Shown here one piece after another: positions 24,215 through 35,614 of a DNA stretch of 64,000 nucleotides (the first letter of the stretch is position 1; each line of letters opens with the position of its first letter). A program made the position numbers and the translations under genes. Under the pieces are notes generated by a model that was not told the origin of the DNA, did not search any database, and worked only from the letters and a program-made list of their open reading frames with translations. The DNA comes from Tamarix chinensis (Eukaryota; Streptophyta; Magnoliopsida; Caryophyllales; Tamaricaceae), in contig CM060174.1 in assembly GCA_030549775.1 (NCBI GenBank), positions 68,345,566-68,409,565 on the forward strand, given 5' to 3'.

Positions 24215-24228
24215 AGGCTTTGATACCA
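24215..24228 (-). promoter_or_regulatory. Primer-binding site, initiator tRNA-Met type
   Basis: TGGTATCAAAGCCT on the minus strand, three bases after the 5' LTR end at 24232. It matches the usual TGGTATCAGAGC complement of the 3' end of initiator tRNA-Met with one change, and fixes the polarity of the element. Confidence 0.85.
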
Positions 24229-24329
24229 ACTTGTAATACCCCAAAAATTTACTACTGAAAAATTTTTTTATAAAAGGATTTAATAAAAGTAAAATAACAA
24301 CACCGTAAGTTTTGGGAATATTACCGCCA

Positions 24330-24375
24330 CACTTAGTACCAGACCGGTTCACTCCTACCATTCCAGTACTAAGTG
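24330..24375 (-). other. Conserved LTR hairpin, copy D
   Basis: Plus strand CACTTAGTACCAGACCGGT, loop TCACTCCT, ACCATTCCAGTACTAAGTG. The loop is the reverse complement of AGGAGTGA. Confidence 0.8.
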
Positions 24376-24699
24376 CTATGGCTAAATAGGATTAATGTCA
24401 AATGCAAGTCATAAATAAAACAATGAGAATCTATGAGAGTAATCCCTTACAGTCATACAAAAATTAGAGTGTGATTTAAGAATTACAACCCAGAGAGTAA
24501 GTAGTGAAAGTTTTTCCAAAGACATAAAATACCGTACAACATGACATAACTAGAATAAAAATGATACATGGTAAAATCAACGGAAAGATAGAGTCCAGCC
24601 GATCTCTCTCGATCCCTAGGTCAAGTCTAGGCTCAACTCTCAACCAAGACCGATGCCTCGTAGGTGTCATAGGCATCGAAGACGTTGTCCCCTACCTGC

Positions 24700-24754
24700 A
24701 CAAACATTAATAATAATAATAGTAATAATAAAAAAAATAGTAATAATAATAATA

Positions 24755-24791
<37 letters not shown>

Positions 24792-25120
24792 TAACAATAA
24801 TAATAACAATAATGTTAAGATTAATACCAATAGTAATCATAATCAAAATGGTATAGCAATATAAGGGTCTGAATATTTACCATAATAATAAAAGTAATAA
24901 TAATAGGCCAAAGTTAGCTTTCATAATAATAGTAGTAGTAATAATAATGAAAATAATCATCATAATAACACTAAATTTTTATACCATTAATAATATTATT
25001 ATTATTATTTAGGCAAATTCTTAAGTAAGGTTAAGTGACAATAATAATAACAATAATGATGATGATGATGATGATGTTAATAATATTAATAATAATAATG
25101 ATATTATTACTATTATAGAT
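24700..25120 (-). repeat. TAA-type microsatellite field in LTR D
   Basis: Interrupted TAA/AAT runs (24703-24830 densest), GATGAT run near 25061-25075. The left edge coincides with the 2.5-kb internal deletion of this LTR. Confidence 0.9.
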
Positions 25121-25617
25121 AATACCATTAATGTTATTAAAGATATCTAATACTTGTATAAATGAGTTTAAGGGTTGGGAAGTTTAGAGCACCGCCTAGG
25201 GACAGTAGTGGCACCAGCGGTGGCGGCGGCTGATGTAGGGATCAAAGGTGGTGGAAGGAGGACAAAGGAGGGAGAAGGAGAGGGAGGTAGGGATAAAGGG
25301 GGGTGTGGGGAGGTAGAGCAGGCTCCCATGGTTGTTTTGGAAGATAGAGGTGGCGTTAGTGGCGGTGGACAGCGGTGCGAAGGGCGGCAGGGGTTGATCG
25401 GGAGGCAACTTTGCACAGCTAGGGTGGCTTGTGCAAGGAAAATGGAGGGAGGATGAAGGTCTAGTTAAGTATAGGGTGACATAAGGGGCAGTTCTGAGGG
25501 TGGTTTGGCTGCAGCGATGGGGGATGGCGACAGAGTGCTCGTCTAATGGGGCGGCGGTGAGAAAGGGCATAATTCTGAGTATTGAAATCAAAACCCCAAT
25601 TAAGGATGCCTATAGGG

Positions 25618-25625
25618 TATTTATA
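25618..25625 (-). promoter_or_regulatory. TATA box of 5' LTR D
   Basis: TATAAATA on the minus strand followed by CCC, matching the box in LTR B. Confidence 0.55.
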
Positions 25626-26051
25626 GGCCAATTGGGTGGGAAGTGACAAGGGGAAGAATACAAGGGGTGAAGATGCAAGGCATGCTAGCCGATGGTGGCA
25701 GTCAAGGCCGTTCTACCATGGCAGGGCAGTAAAGTCAAGGGAAGAGGAAAAGGGAAAGGGGTAGGGTGCTCAGGAGCGGGGAAGGGGTTAGATGGGGTTG
25801 AAAAAAAGAAAGAAAGTGATGAGAGAGGAAGGGAAGGACGGTAGGTAGCGGTGGTGGCGGGGGTGGGCAGGGTTGTAGGTCCTCGGTCGCCACCTACACC
25901 TTGGGGAAGAAGAAAGGTCAGGACCAGGCGGTCCGGGGAGGAAGAAAGAAGAAAAAAAAAAGAAACTGGACCGGCCGGGAAAGAAAGAAAAAAAGGAAGA
26001 GGAGGTGCGGCACAGGCCTTGGCCATGAAGGAGGGAGAGAAGCTGGGCCAC

Positions 26052-29000
26052 TAAACATTGTAATGAAAATTTTATCCTCAAATGAATTTTGAACACCCCC
26101 AAGGGATTACAATATGTGAAAATACCAACACACCCTCCAATACTTAAATCATCTTAAAACTTATTTTAATCATGACTACACTTATATAACTCTAATTCAT
26201 GGTGCTTATAATTTATGAAATTGTATGTAAAACACCTGTTGAAGACAATGGTGACCTCTATTCGCATAAATGTTGAACTTAATGAAAAAAATTCCCAAGT
26301 AGTGGCTAAATTTGATTTCACCTAAACCACACTTCACCAACATATTTATTTTCATAAAAACATAAAGATACACAACAATACATTTATTTAACATGTTACA
26401 TAAAATGATAACTATATTTGACCAGGCATATATATATACATGCACAATTTATCACGTGACCTTACCCATATATTTTCATCTAAAATAAATCATAAAATAA
26501 AAGCATGATAATATATATATAAATAAAAGAAAATATATATAAACATAAAATCATGTTACATATAGACATAATTTATCACATGCCCTTACCTATATATATG
26601 CATCAAAAATAACATCATAAAATGAAATCATGACAACAAATATAATGAAACATACTTAAACATAAAATCTTGCTATATATATAATAAGGCTTTCTCATAT
26701 ATACGAGAATTTAAACAAATAACAACACATAATTTCCATGTTTTAATAATAAAAAAAGCTCGCCTATTATCTAAACTTCTTGCAACAAAAAACTAAAATA
26801 TTTTCCACTTCTTCCTTCTACCGCCTATTGATCACCTTAAAAAGACATGGAAAGAGTGAAAATATTGATGGAAGTTAGTAATGGAAAGATTAAGGGAATG
26901 AAAGGTAAGGTTTGGGAGGCTAAATGTAAGGAAAAGATAGGGTTTGCAAAATAACACAAGAGTGCACAAAGATGTTTTAAAATGCTTACAACAGTAACAC
27001 AAAATGGTATTACCCCAAGATATTGTAGAGGGGCTTTTGATGGAAAAAGAAGGCATGGATCTATTATATTAATAGATGGAGAATGAAATGGAATATGAAA
27101 AGAATAAAATAAAATAAAAATTAATGAGAGAAATTGAATATGAGGTTTCCTAGATAGTGGTGAAAAGTATAAAAGTAATCAACCTAGTTATAGTAACAAA
27201 AACATGAAATAATGCAGGAAGGGAAAGTCAGGGACTAGAAGATGGGAAAAATGCTAGCATTTTTTTTATAAAATGAGTTGGTTAAAGTAATATGAATTAA
27301 AAAGAATCCAATGTAAAAAATATATATATGAGGCAAAAATAGGAGAAATGAATCTTTGAGGGTTGTTAGTGCTAGGAAACTTGATCAGCTACAACACTAT
27401 TGTTACTCATCCAAATTATTACGAAAAACCAAAATGTAAAGCCATAAAAAAATCCCAAATTCACTAAGATGAAGAGGGAATTAAGAGAGGTTTTTATGCA
27501 AGTAAAATTATCATAGTACGTTAAGATAATTTTTCAAAATTAGCTTAAGAGAAAACGGTAGAGAAGGAGGGGAAAAGAAGGTTATTACAAGTGTTGTGTT
27601 ACATATAAGAAAAGGAATGTGAGGGTTCTGTAGGGGTAAAGGGTACAAATTTGGGTCAATGAAACTAACCTAGATTGACATATAAATAATAAGGTAAGGG
27701 TGGTTTTATTTTTCTTGTTAAACACTTAAATGAAATTGGATTAATATAAGATTGGGTTAAAGGACAAAAAGTGAATGTTTAATATTATCTCAGTTAAATT
27801 TTTATTAACCAAAGTAAACCATAATGGAAGTTAGATTATAATATATTTATGGTTTATTTAAGATCAAAATATAAATCTATGAATTTTATTACTATTAATT
27901 TAATGAATATAATTGTAAGAAAAGCCTAAAATAGGTATTTTTAAAGAAAAATAACAAATAGACTCCAAAAATTATAAAAATATATATATGGAAACGTGTG
28001 AAATAGTTTAAGGTGCCCAAATATTAAAAAATTATGTATGAAAGCTTTTTTAAAGCTTGATAGATGGAAAATGAGTGAAATGATAAATTTTTGATATTCC
28101 AAAGCAATGCATTTTTTCACAAATGGATGAAATAATTAATGAATAGTAAAAAGGGTATGGATGGAATAAGAATAAATTTATAAAATTAAATAAATTAATG
28201 TAATACCTAACATTTTTGTATGTTGGTTGAATAAGAATTTTCATCAAATTTTGGGCCTTTGATTTTTATACAATGTTATGATTTAATTTGGGATAAATTT
28301 TGATTTAAAATCATGTTGGAAAATGAAGTTTAATGAGTTTTGCAGGCATATCTATTGATTGGTCCTATGAACTGATCAACTATTTTGTTGTTTTAGCCAA
28401 ATTAAATTCCTCAACTAAACTAATTGATTTGTTACTGGAAACTGATTGATTGGTAGATGATTAGCCAACTGGTAAACCCAAATAGATCAACTGGTTTATC
28501 AAGTTTGTCATGTTTTAAAGTTTGATTTTTTTATGGAAAATCCCTTACACTAAATTCAAACCTTATCCACCCATGCGACATTGTCTCTAAAATATTTTAA
28601 CCATTTTTATGTTGCATTTAACTTGAAATATTACCTTAATTTAATTTGGAGGTCAATTGAGATAAATGAGGGGGAGAGATTACCACAACAATCTCAAGCA
28701 TGCTTCTAAGAAGCCAGAAGATTCCTTCCATGTTGGCTTCCTATTTCTCCATTCATGAATGCGAATTCTAGCCTAATTAACCTAAATTCTCTAGAGACAG
28801 CATTTGGGCTCTAAAGAAGAGCTCAAAAAATCCTAAACAAATCTGTCTGTCTTGAATGAATTCAAAAGGTTAATATTAGGGTTTTAAGTCAATCTCTAAC
28901 CCTTCGATAATTCCTTTTGATTAGTTTGCTACAAATAGCCCCAATTATTCCTTCATTTCACCTCTTCTTTGGTCGTTGAATTCTCTTTATTCTTACTTCC

Positions 29001-29487
29001 CCTCTTCCTTCCATACTTCAAGCCTTGTTAATCTACTTCCTTATAATCTTCTAATCCTGTCTCTAGCTTTTAATTTTTTCAATTCTAAAGCAAGGTAGAG
29101 TTAGATTGTGAGAAAAGGTTGTGTAGTTCAGCTAGTATTTTTCTATTTTGGCTTTAAGTTTGTATGTTCCTATTATCTTTTAATTTTAAGATTTCTACAT
29201 TTGACAAGAGTTTGATATAATTTTGAAGGGTTGTAGAGGGGTCTGTGGCGGACCGTGGTTCTAATTTGGGTATCTTACCCCAACTTATGTTTTGTAATTC
29301 TGTATTCATTAGTATGTATGTTATAATGATTTGATCAAAACCCATTAGGGTCATAAGATGTAAACACTTTTAGAAATTTTTAAGTGCATTGTTATTTGTG
29401 CTCTCTTTTGATTTAAGTGTTTGAACAGTTTATCCTTGTATCCTATATGGGGTAAGTAGCAGGCATCTATCCTCAGTCAAGTACGGC
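26052..29487. other. AT-rich non-coding region
   Basis: No protein domain found. ATATAT-rich near 26420-26700. At 28900-29050 a plus-strand stretch TACAAATAGCCCC followed by pyrimidine-rich sequence looks like a TATA-plus-leader of an LTR, and 29440-29487 resembles an LTR 3' portion, but I cannot find paired ends. Direct CTGATCAACT/ACTGGTAAAC-like repeats lie near 28370-28500. Probably old, unclassified retrotransposon sequence. Confidence 0.4.
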
Positions 29488-29965
29488 TGTAACGCCCCAT
29501 TTTTCCTATGTTTCTATACTTTTGCAACTTATTTTAATGAAAATTTTTTATACTAAAAAATAGGGGTGTTTCAATTAAAATATTTAATTTTAGAATTTAT
29601 TCAGAGGTAAAATGGATCAAAACAAGGAAATGAAGAAATTTTTTTGTCATGAAAAATAGAAATTTATACGATTTTGCTTTTCAGAAGTGACAAATGAATT
29701 TAAACTATTTGAGCCTTTCATATACACTTAGAAGAGGATTGAATATTTTTAGAAGCAAGAAGATTTTTTGGACAATCCAAAACGATCAAGAAATGAATTA
29801 GAATATTAAATCATTGAAAAGTGTGATTTTTGGCAAATGAATGAAATAAATATTAGAAAGCTTACATTCAACATAAATGTCTTGGAAACCATGATATAAA
29901 TTTGTGAAGTGGAATACAAGCCTTATTACATAGTAATTAGGGTTATAAAATTTTGAGGTATTACA
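29488..29965 (+). mobile_element. Short LTR-like fragment
   Basis: Begins TGTAACGCCCCATTTTTCC and ends GAGGTATTACA, like the ends of copies C and G, but is only 478 bases. The flanks (ACGGC, CCTCT) do not match and the hairpin and subrepeats are absent. It may be a strongly deleted LTR of this family or a chance pairing of ends. Confidence 0.3.
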
Positions 29966-30956
29966 CCTCTTGATAATTAAATTTGTAGTTTATGACAATT
30001 TACGTTATAAATTCTATGTTAGCATATTTATTTTGAAGAGGCTTAGCACTATGGTAAGAGGAGTAGAAATTTAATGTGACTCTGGATTGCTAGAAAGGAT
30101 AATTAAGGATTCTCGGTCAAGGCTTTGATGGGTATAGGAAAGGTGATTAAGGTGTCGTTTGGTATTACTTATTTTCAATAACTACTTTTAGATCAAAACT
30201 ACTTTTATAAATCTACTTTTGAAAAATTACTTTTATAAGTAAAATGTATGTTTGTTTTTACTTTTATTATATAAGTGATTAATGCTGAAAAACTACTTAT
30301 TATACCTTATTAGTGTTTGATTTTCATTTTCGTACAAAATTACTTTTTCTTTTCCATCTTTAGTTTTTATCTTCCTATATATATTTTTTAGTAATAATTA
30401 CTATATAAATTATGTAATATTAAATATTAAAAAGCATATGAAACATTAACAAGTATAAAAAATATAAAGATATTACAAAGTACTAAAAATTATAAAATAA
30501 AAATTATAAACTTATTAAAAAAATTATGAACAACCACTAAATAAACTTTATAAAATTCACAAACATCTAAAACTCAAATAGTGACAATGATCAAAGTTTA
30601 TATTATGTATTAAACATTCTTAAATTTTATATAAATCTAACTCTAAATATATTCAAAAGTAAACATGTTATATGTGATACATGTTATATCAGCAAATATA
30701 TATAAAGTATTTGAAATATCAAATGTATTGAAAACTGTTTTTATGATGGACGTCGCAGACAAAACTAATTTTTTACAGATATAACTATATGTAAGTTTGT
30801 TTTGCATCTTGCTGTATATATTATTATTTTAATCAAATTTTAGATTGTTTATTTTTAAAATATTATTATTAATATGATCTACTATATTTTTTTATGAGCG
30901 AATCTGACTATAATATTATTAAATAATTATATTATCCTATAATAATATTCTTATAT

Positions 30957-31090
30957 CCAGCAATCCTGAGGTTTCATGGAACTATACAATTTCATGTCCC
31001 CTGAAGCCGACCAAGCTGCATAACTATATTTCCCATCAGAAACAAACAACATAACTGGTGTTCTACCCTTATATTTTCCAAAAGGATGGA
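30957..31090 (-). pseudogene. Captured host-gene fragment, piece 1
   Basis: A minus-strand frame of about 45 codons reads GKYKGRTPVMLFVSDGKYSY followed by AAWSASGDMKLY. It has a normal protein-like composition, in contrast to the AT-rich surroundings, but no start, stop or splice context is clear. I do not recognise the family. It lies inside the TIR element and so may be a transduplicated exon. Confidence 0.4.
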
Positions 31091-31313
31091 GGTGGTGTTG
31101 AATGAGCCCTCACAATCAATTGTCTCTCAGCGCCCTATTCCTGATCCTTTGTGGCTGATTTTTGTGCTTGCAAGCCTGGAATAATATATTAGTTGATAAG
31201 TTCATATGCAACTGATGAAAAAACATTATGTATGTGAGTTGGGAAAAGAAACCAAGAAGAACACACGCAGAAACACATAACAAGATCAATCAAACACAAA
31301 TTTTGTTCCTTCA

Positions 31314-31523
31314 TTACTGCCTAAAAAAGATTGCAAGCGGCACCCTCATCTTGGTACTCTTACCCCTAAGGATATTCTGATTTTCAACAGACCTGAACAT
31401 AAACATCAAAACTTCCAGATCCAATGCAGCAGCAAGGCCCCCTTCCTCCTCAAATCCAGACTTCTCTAAGACAAACCCACCTGAAGTGACCACGAAAACA
31501 TCCAACAGGCATGCCAGGGAGCA
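31314..31523 (-). pseudogene. Captured host-gene fragment, piece 2
   Basis: A minus-strand frame of 69 codons opens after an AG (acceptor-like ACGTAG, exon side from 31523) and ends at a stop at 31314. It reads SLACLLDVFVVTSGGFVLEK, then SGFEEEGGLAAALDLEVLMF and RSVENQNILRGKSTKMRVPL. No Met starts it; the apparent start is a TTG. The composition is that of a folded protein and unlike retroelement pieces around it. I cannot name the parent gene. Together with piece 1 it suggests the TIR element picked up part of a cellular gene. Confidence 0.45.
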
Positions 31524-32215
31524 CTACGTTTTTAGTTTGTTAGTGTCTGATCAGATTTTTAAAAGATGCGATAAAATAATTAAGAGTTTTACATATACTA
31601 AGGAAGCTTCGCATGAATAAATAATAACAAACCGGCGGAATCATGCACGCAAAGGAAATCGATATTGCCCCTCTAATGATAAATCAGTAATGTCATCGAA
31701 GATGGACATCAAAATCACGAATAGAACACAAAATGTCCAACTCAAACTCTGAAAAACCTTCCCGACCTTTCCCTACCCCCAACCTCCTCAATCGACAAAA
31801 GAAAAACAAGAAAAAAACGAAGAAGACTAGCAAGAAATGGAGAAGACAAGAATAAAAAACCTGGAATATGAAGAGGAAGGGAAATCGGAGCCCAATAATT
31901 ACAGATCTGTGTTTTGCGTCAAAGATCGAGCGAAGAGAAAATGCAGGGACAAGCATCAAATGGAGACGACGTTAGATGGAAGCTTCAAAAATGGAGATGG
32001 CAACTGTAAGTAACAAAAATGGAGAAAGTGTGAGCAGCAGAGATAGATGATATGAGTCCAACAGCAAAAATGGAGAGGAGACCAACCAAAAATAGAGATG
32101 ACAACGACCAAAAATTGAGACAAGAGACTGGCCAAAAATGGAGATGACAGCAAATTGGAAGGAGACTCTGGGTTGGGGCGGGGAGGCTTATTTACGAAAA
32201 AAAATTTAAGCAATT
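31524..32215 (-). other. Possible 5' portion of the captured gene
   Basis: Minus-strand sequence with CTTCTCC-rich tracts and frames rich in Phe, Leu and Ser, ending in simple AAAATGGAGA repeats on the plus strand (at least six occurrences between 31985 and 32145). It could be a promoter or 5' UTR captured with the exons. No domain seen. Confidence 0.3.
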
Positions 32216-32433
32216 GATGTGTCGTGAAATTTTTTTACAAAAGCAGAAGTTATTTCTAAAAGTAGCTAAAATTTACTTTTAGTTTATTACTTTTAGAAAG
32301 TAATTTTGATTAATTACTTTTTTATAATAAATTTTTAGAAGTAAAATCAAACACTTATTCTAATTTAAAATTACTTTTAATAATTACTTTCATAAATAAC
32401 TACTTATCAAAAGTTAAACCAAACAAGCTCTAA

Positions 32434-33686
32434 GTTGTAGATAAAAGAGGTACCCGCAAATAGATACTTGAAATAATGATAGTGAAGAATTATTTCAATG
32501 GTACTGTGAAACTAGCCACTACTTTAAGTCTTAAGTTTAATCTACTTCACATGATTGTGTTGAAAAGTACAATTTTGAGAACAAGATGGTAAAACTCAAT
32601 AAGAGTAATGGACTTGACCTTGATGAGTTGAATGGATGAAAATTTGAAGATAAAATTACCTTCAACCAACATTCAACACATGTAAAACATGTTAGATACT
32701 CTGAATCATGTTATTCCTTATGGTGGGTGGCTAACAAGAATGTTCGAGCACTTTGATATCCACATAGATAAGGAGGAAATGTTTAAGTGTTGATGGAGAT
32801 GGTGCTGCACTAAAATTGAGTGTTGGATCAAGTTCAAGGGTAGGTATCTCCTAGTTTATTATTGTAATGATAAATCCTCTCAAATTTTTCATTGATATTG
32901 TTATCAATATTGGGAAAGGGTTGAAGAAATTTTCTATTACATAAGATAAATATATGTAGAAGCTTAGTAAAAGGGTTGAATAAAAAAATTTCTATGTTGA
33001 AGATTGTCTCTAAAGTTTTTCCCACAATATAACCTCACTTAGATCCCTTATAAATCAACTCCATAAAAGGTTAAAGACATTTTAGAGAAAAGAGCCTTGA
33101 TGAAGTATATCATACCCCTACCTTTACCATAATCTAAATGAACATGCTAAATGATGATGACCTATCTTCCCCATCTACATAAGCCCAATGTGTCCTATTT
33201 AATCTCAAAATAATTTCAAAATACCTTTACTAATTCTTGTGTGACTCGTTTTCATATTTGTTATGGATGTTATTACTCATTTTTCAAACCTAGATATATT
33301 GTGTTTATTATCAAATATCTGCTACATAACCATGTTATTGGCATATTTTTGCTAATTCATGGATAGTGGAACAAAGTTCAATCAATTCCTATCTCTCTTT
33401 TTTATTATGCTAAAAATATGAAGAAAATATAGTTTTAGGATAGTAGATATTTCTAAATCTACCTTAGTTTTCTTTAAATTTTCTTGAAAAAGATTGATAT
33501 CCCTAGTTACCTTATATTAGCCTTGATATAACTATTTTCTAAATTAAAGTCAGTAATTTGGTGATTAAATTGAGTGTAACCATCAATAAGTGTTGTGCTC
33601 TCTTAAGTGATTTCCGTAATACGTTTGTTACTCAAATTTTGTGGGAACTAACTCTAGTTATTTGTCATCATCAAAATAGGAGAATT
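32434..33686 (+). other. Probable 3' internal region of a Ty1/copia element
   Basis: No conserved domain. At its right end TTTGTCATCATCAAAATAGG then AGAATTTGTTAGATCC resembles the 3' end and purine tract (normally GGGGGAGATTGTTAGA) of SIRE-type copia elements, suggesting that what precedes is non-coding copia interior. The purine tract is decayed. Confidence 0.4.
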
Positions 33687-34883
33687 TGTTAGATCCCTTA
33701 GAATTTTGATTATTCTAAAAGAGTATGATTCCATCTATATTGGACCATAGATTTATATGTTGTATGTACAAAACTAAAGTGGATAGGTTATAGCAAGACA
33801 TCTAGAAACAATGCTAAGAACAACTCCTACATAAGTTGAATAAGACAAGAATCATATCTGATAGGTAAAAAAGATTATAGTGGAAGCAAGATGACTTTTA
33901 GAAAGCTAATGAACTAGAAACAGTGTTGTAACTCTCTAGAAGGGCTAACTACGCAAATCAAATGAAAAATACTCAAAAAGTACAAGAACATATCCTAAAG
34001 TGGACTTAAGGTCATACCTTAGACATAAAATAGGAACAAGTCTCATAATGTTGGATGAAGTAACATGCAAAGATAGATAATTGAATAAAATAATTGATGT
34101 AATCAAGATTTCACAAGATTTTCTAGATAGAAAGTTTTAAGAATTGTAAAGAAAGAATTCTTAGAGTAATGAAATGACAGAAGAAGGTAAGGTAAGATTC
34201 TCTATCCAGGATATTTGCAAAAAATATTCTATATCTACAAAATAAGGAAGAGATGAAGATTTACCAAGATCATAATGGTAAACAAAGATTAACATGCATA
34301 TTAAGATGGATGAATTTCCACAAATCAAGGAATGCAAATCTTAGATAGAATTGTATGAGAAGACTTAAGAAATTTTTGAAAAAATGCACTACATGACAAA
34401 AAGGACAAAGATGTCAAACCTAAGATGATGATGCAAGAATAAAAAATAGATAAAGAAACACAAGAAAATTCACAACAAGACCTACATAAGATTAAAACTA
34501 GATTAAGAATAGGAAATCCAAGAGTTATCAAGAATCAAGCGTGATTTACAAATTCAACTATAGAGGGAATTAATTGTGAGTTGAGTGAAAGGAACAAAAT
34601 TTCTTATAAAAAAGAAAGAATTCAAAACAAACTTATTGAAAATAAGACTAATTTGGGTACTAGTTTACCAAAGTGTGAGCAATTATGAGTGTGATTGGGG
34701 AGCATAATATTGCCAAGGTTTAGAGTTAGATCTTAGGTGTTAGCTTTTGTAATCTTCAAATCTATGTAGATTCGAAAGAGTACTAGGGCTAGCTCTAGAT
34801 ATATATTAGATTAGATTTGATCTAACCACATAAAAACCATTTATGTTATTTCTTTATTACTTATTTTCTCTCTAATATAACAC
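33687..34883 (+). mobile_element. Candidate Ty1/copia LTR
   Basis: Starts TGTTAGATCCCTTAGAATTT right after the purine tract and ends TCTCTAATATAACA, giving TGTTA...TAACA ends over about 1.2 kb, a usual copia LTR size. It abuts the truncated chromovirus leader at 34884, so its insertion or an associated deletion may have removed the rest of that element. No second LTR was found in the window. Confidence 0.45.
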
Positions 34884-35137
34884 ACGCTGCCCAATCTATA
34901 CAATCATAAGGGGTCAAATCCCAAACCAAGTCATAGATCATTTCCCACCTCATGTCCCATGATAAAGGATCACTATGGCCAGGCTTCAAATTTTCAAAAA
35001 AAAAATAGAAGGGTTTCATTAAAGCGGAAAGCACTTTGAAATTGAATAAAATTTAATTTTGAAAATGATACAAACTTGTAGTATCAGCTAAAAAAATTAA
35101 ATTGGTAGAGTGGTCGAAACCTACTCTGATACCAACT
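34884..35137 (-). mobile_element. 5' leader of chromovirus copy E, with primer-binding site
   Basis: Minus-strand sequence following LTR E: TGGTATCAGAGTAGG at 35134-35120 matches initiator tRNA-Met priming sites, three bases after the LTR end. Words such as GAAAGCACTT and TTTCATTAA, and CCATAGTGATCC near the left edge, parallel the leader of the 24000-24231 element. Only about 250 bases of the interior remain, so E was the 5' LTR of a full element whose body is gone. Confidence 0.8.
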
Positions 35138-35229
35138 TGTAACACCTCAAAATTCACAATTTTGTTTTTAAAAAAAAAACAATGGAAGCATTAAATTAAA
35201 ACCGATGAATTTCAATGATGTTACCACCA

Positions 35230-35275
35230 TACTTAGTACCAAACCGGTTCACTTAGTCTATTCTAATATCAAGTG
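35230..35275 (-). other. Conserved LTR hairpin, copy E
   Basis: Arms TACTTAGTACCAAACCGGT and TCTATTCTAATATCAAGTG around TCACTTAG. The most decayed of the seven, but alignable at the same distance from the LTR end. Confidence 0.65.
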
Positions 35276-35609
35276 CTAAGGCTAAGAAAAGATTATCATC
35301 CAATTCAAATTAATACTTAAACCAAAATTTCATAAAAAAGAAATAAAAGTAGGCATTAAATTTTACATAATCGCAAAGTATAAAATTAAATTTCCTTGAA
35401 AGGAAATAATGTCTACATACATTAAAGTTTGAATCTGGAAAATTCAATACATAGGAGAAAAGTCATAAAGGAATAAAATATAATAGGAAGAGAAACCGGC
35501 CAAGCCACTTTGATCATCAAACCAGCCCATGATCAACACTCAGCCCCTCTTGATGCCTCAAGGACATCAAAATCAAAATAGGCATCTCCCACCTACACAA
35601 AGTCAGAAG

Positions 35610-35614
35610 GGCCT
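35610..35614 (+). repeat. Target site duplication, left of LTR F
   Basis: GGCCT, identical to 39557-39561 on the other side of LTR F. It proves insertion of F into E. Confidence 0.92.

Larger units (their letters stand above)
9566..26051 (-). mobile_element. Tekay/Del-like chromovirus with giant LTRs
   Basis: A decayed Ty3/gypsy element read on the minus strand: 5' LTR (26051 to 24232), tRNA-iMet primer-binding site (24228), gag, aspartic protease, RT, RNase H, integrase, chromodomain (to about 14400), polypurine tract (14300-14288) and 3' LTR (14287 to 9566). Taking out the nested LTR C (16506-21674), the internal region is about 4.8 kb, usual for this group, while each full LTR would be about 4.7 kb. 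The C-terminal chromodomain, iMet primer and integrase zinc-finger block place it among chromoviruses, best fitting Tekay/Del. All ORFs carry stops and key catalytic residues are lost, so it is dead. The 5' LTR is internally deleted and cut at 26051, so the target duplication cannot be checked. Confidence 0.85.
24232..26051 (-). mobile_element. 5' LTR (copy D), deleted and truncated
   Basis: Minus-strand LTR ending GGGGTATTACA at 24232, beside the primer-binding site. Positions 24232-24704 match the 3' end of LTR B. The sequence then jumps at ACAAACATTAATAATAAT into the microsatellite field and leader matching B 12570-13885, so about 2.5 kb is deleted, including the subrepeats. The outer end stops at 26051 inside the leader, so the first 400 or so bases of the LTR, including TGAAAT, are missing. 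It keeps a TATAAATA box and the hairpin. Confidence 0.88.
30151..32430. mobile_element. TIR element, PIF/Harbinger-like, non-autonomous
   Basis: Ends are imperfect inverted repeats: left GGTGTCGTTTGGTATTACTT, right (reverse complement) GAGCTTGTTTGGTTTAACTT, both followed by AT-rich subterminal sequence full of ACTACTTTTA words. TAA is duplicated at both flanks (30148-30150 and 32431-32433), extendable to TAAG only on the right. GTTTGGT-type ends plus TAA/TTA duplication suggest PIF/Harbinger (Tourist-like); hAT is less likely as no 8-bp duplication is seen. There is no transposase. The middle (30955-32215) differs in composition and looks gene-derived. Confidence 0.65.

Noticed and set aside
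24215..24228. tRNA-Met-like sequence
   Set aside because: Only the 3'-end complement is present, directly next to an LTR. It is a primer-binding site, not a tRNA gene. The same applies to 35120-35134.
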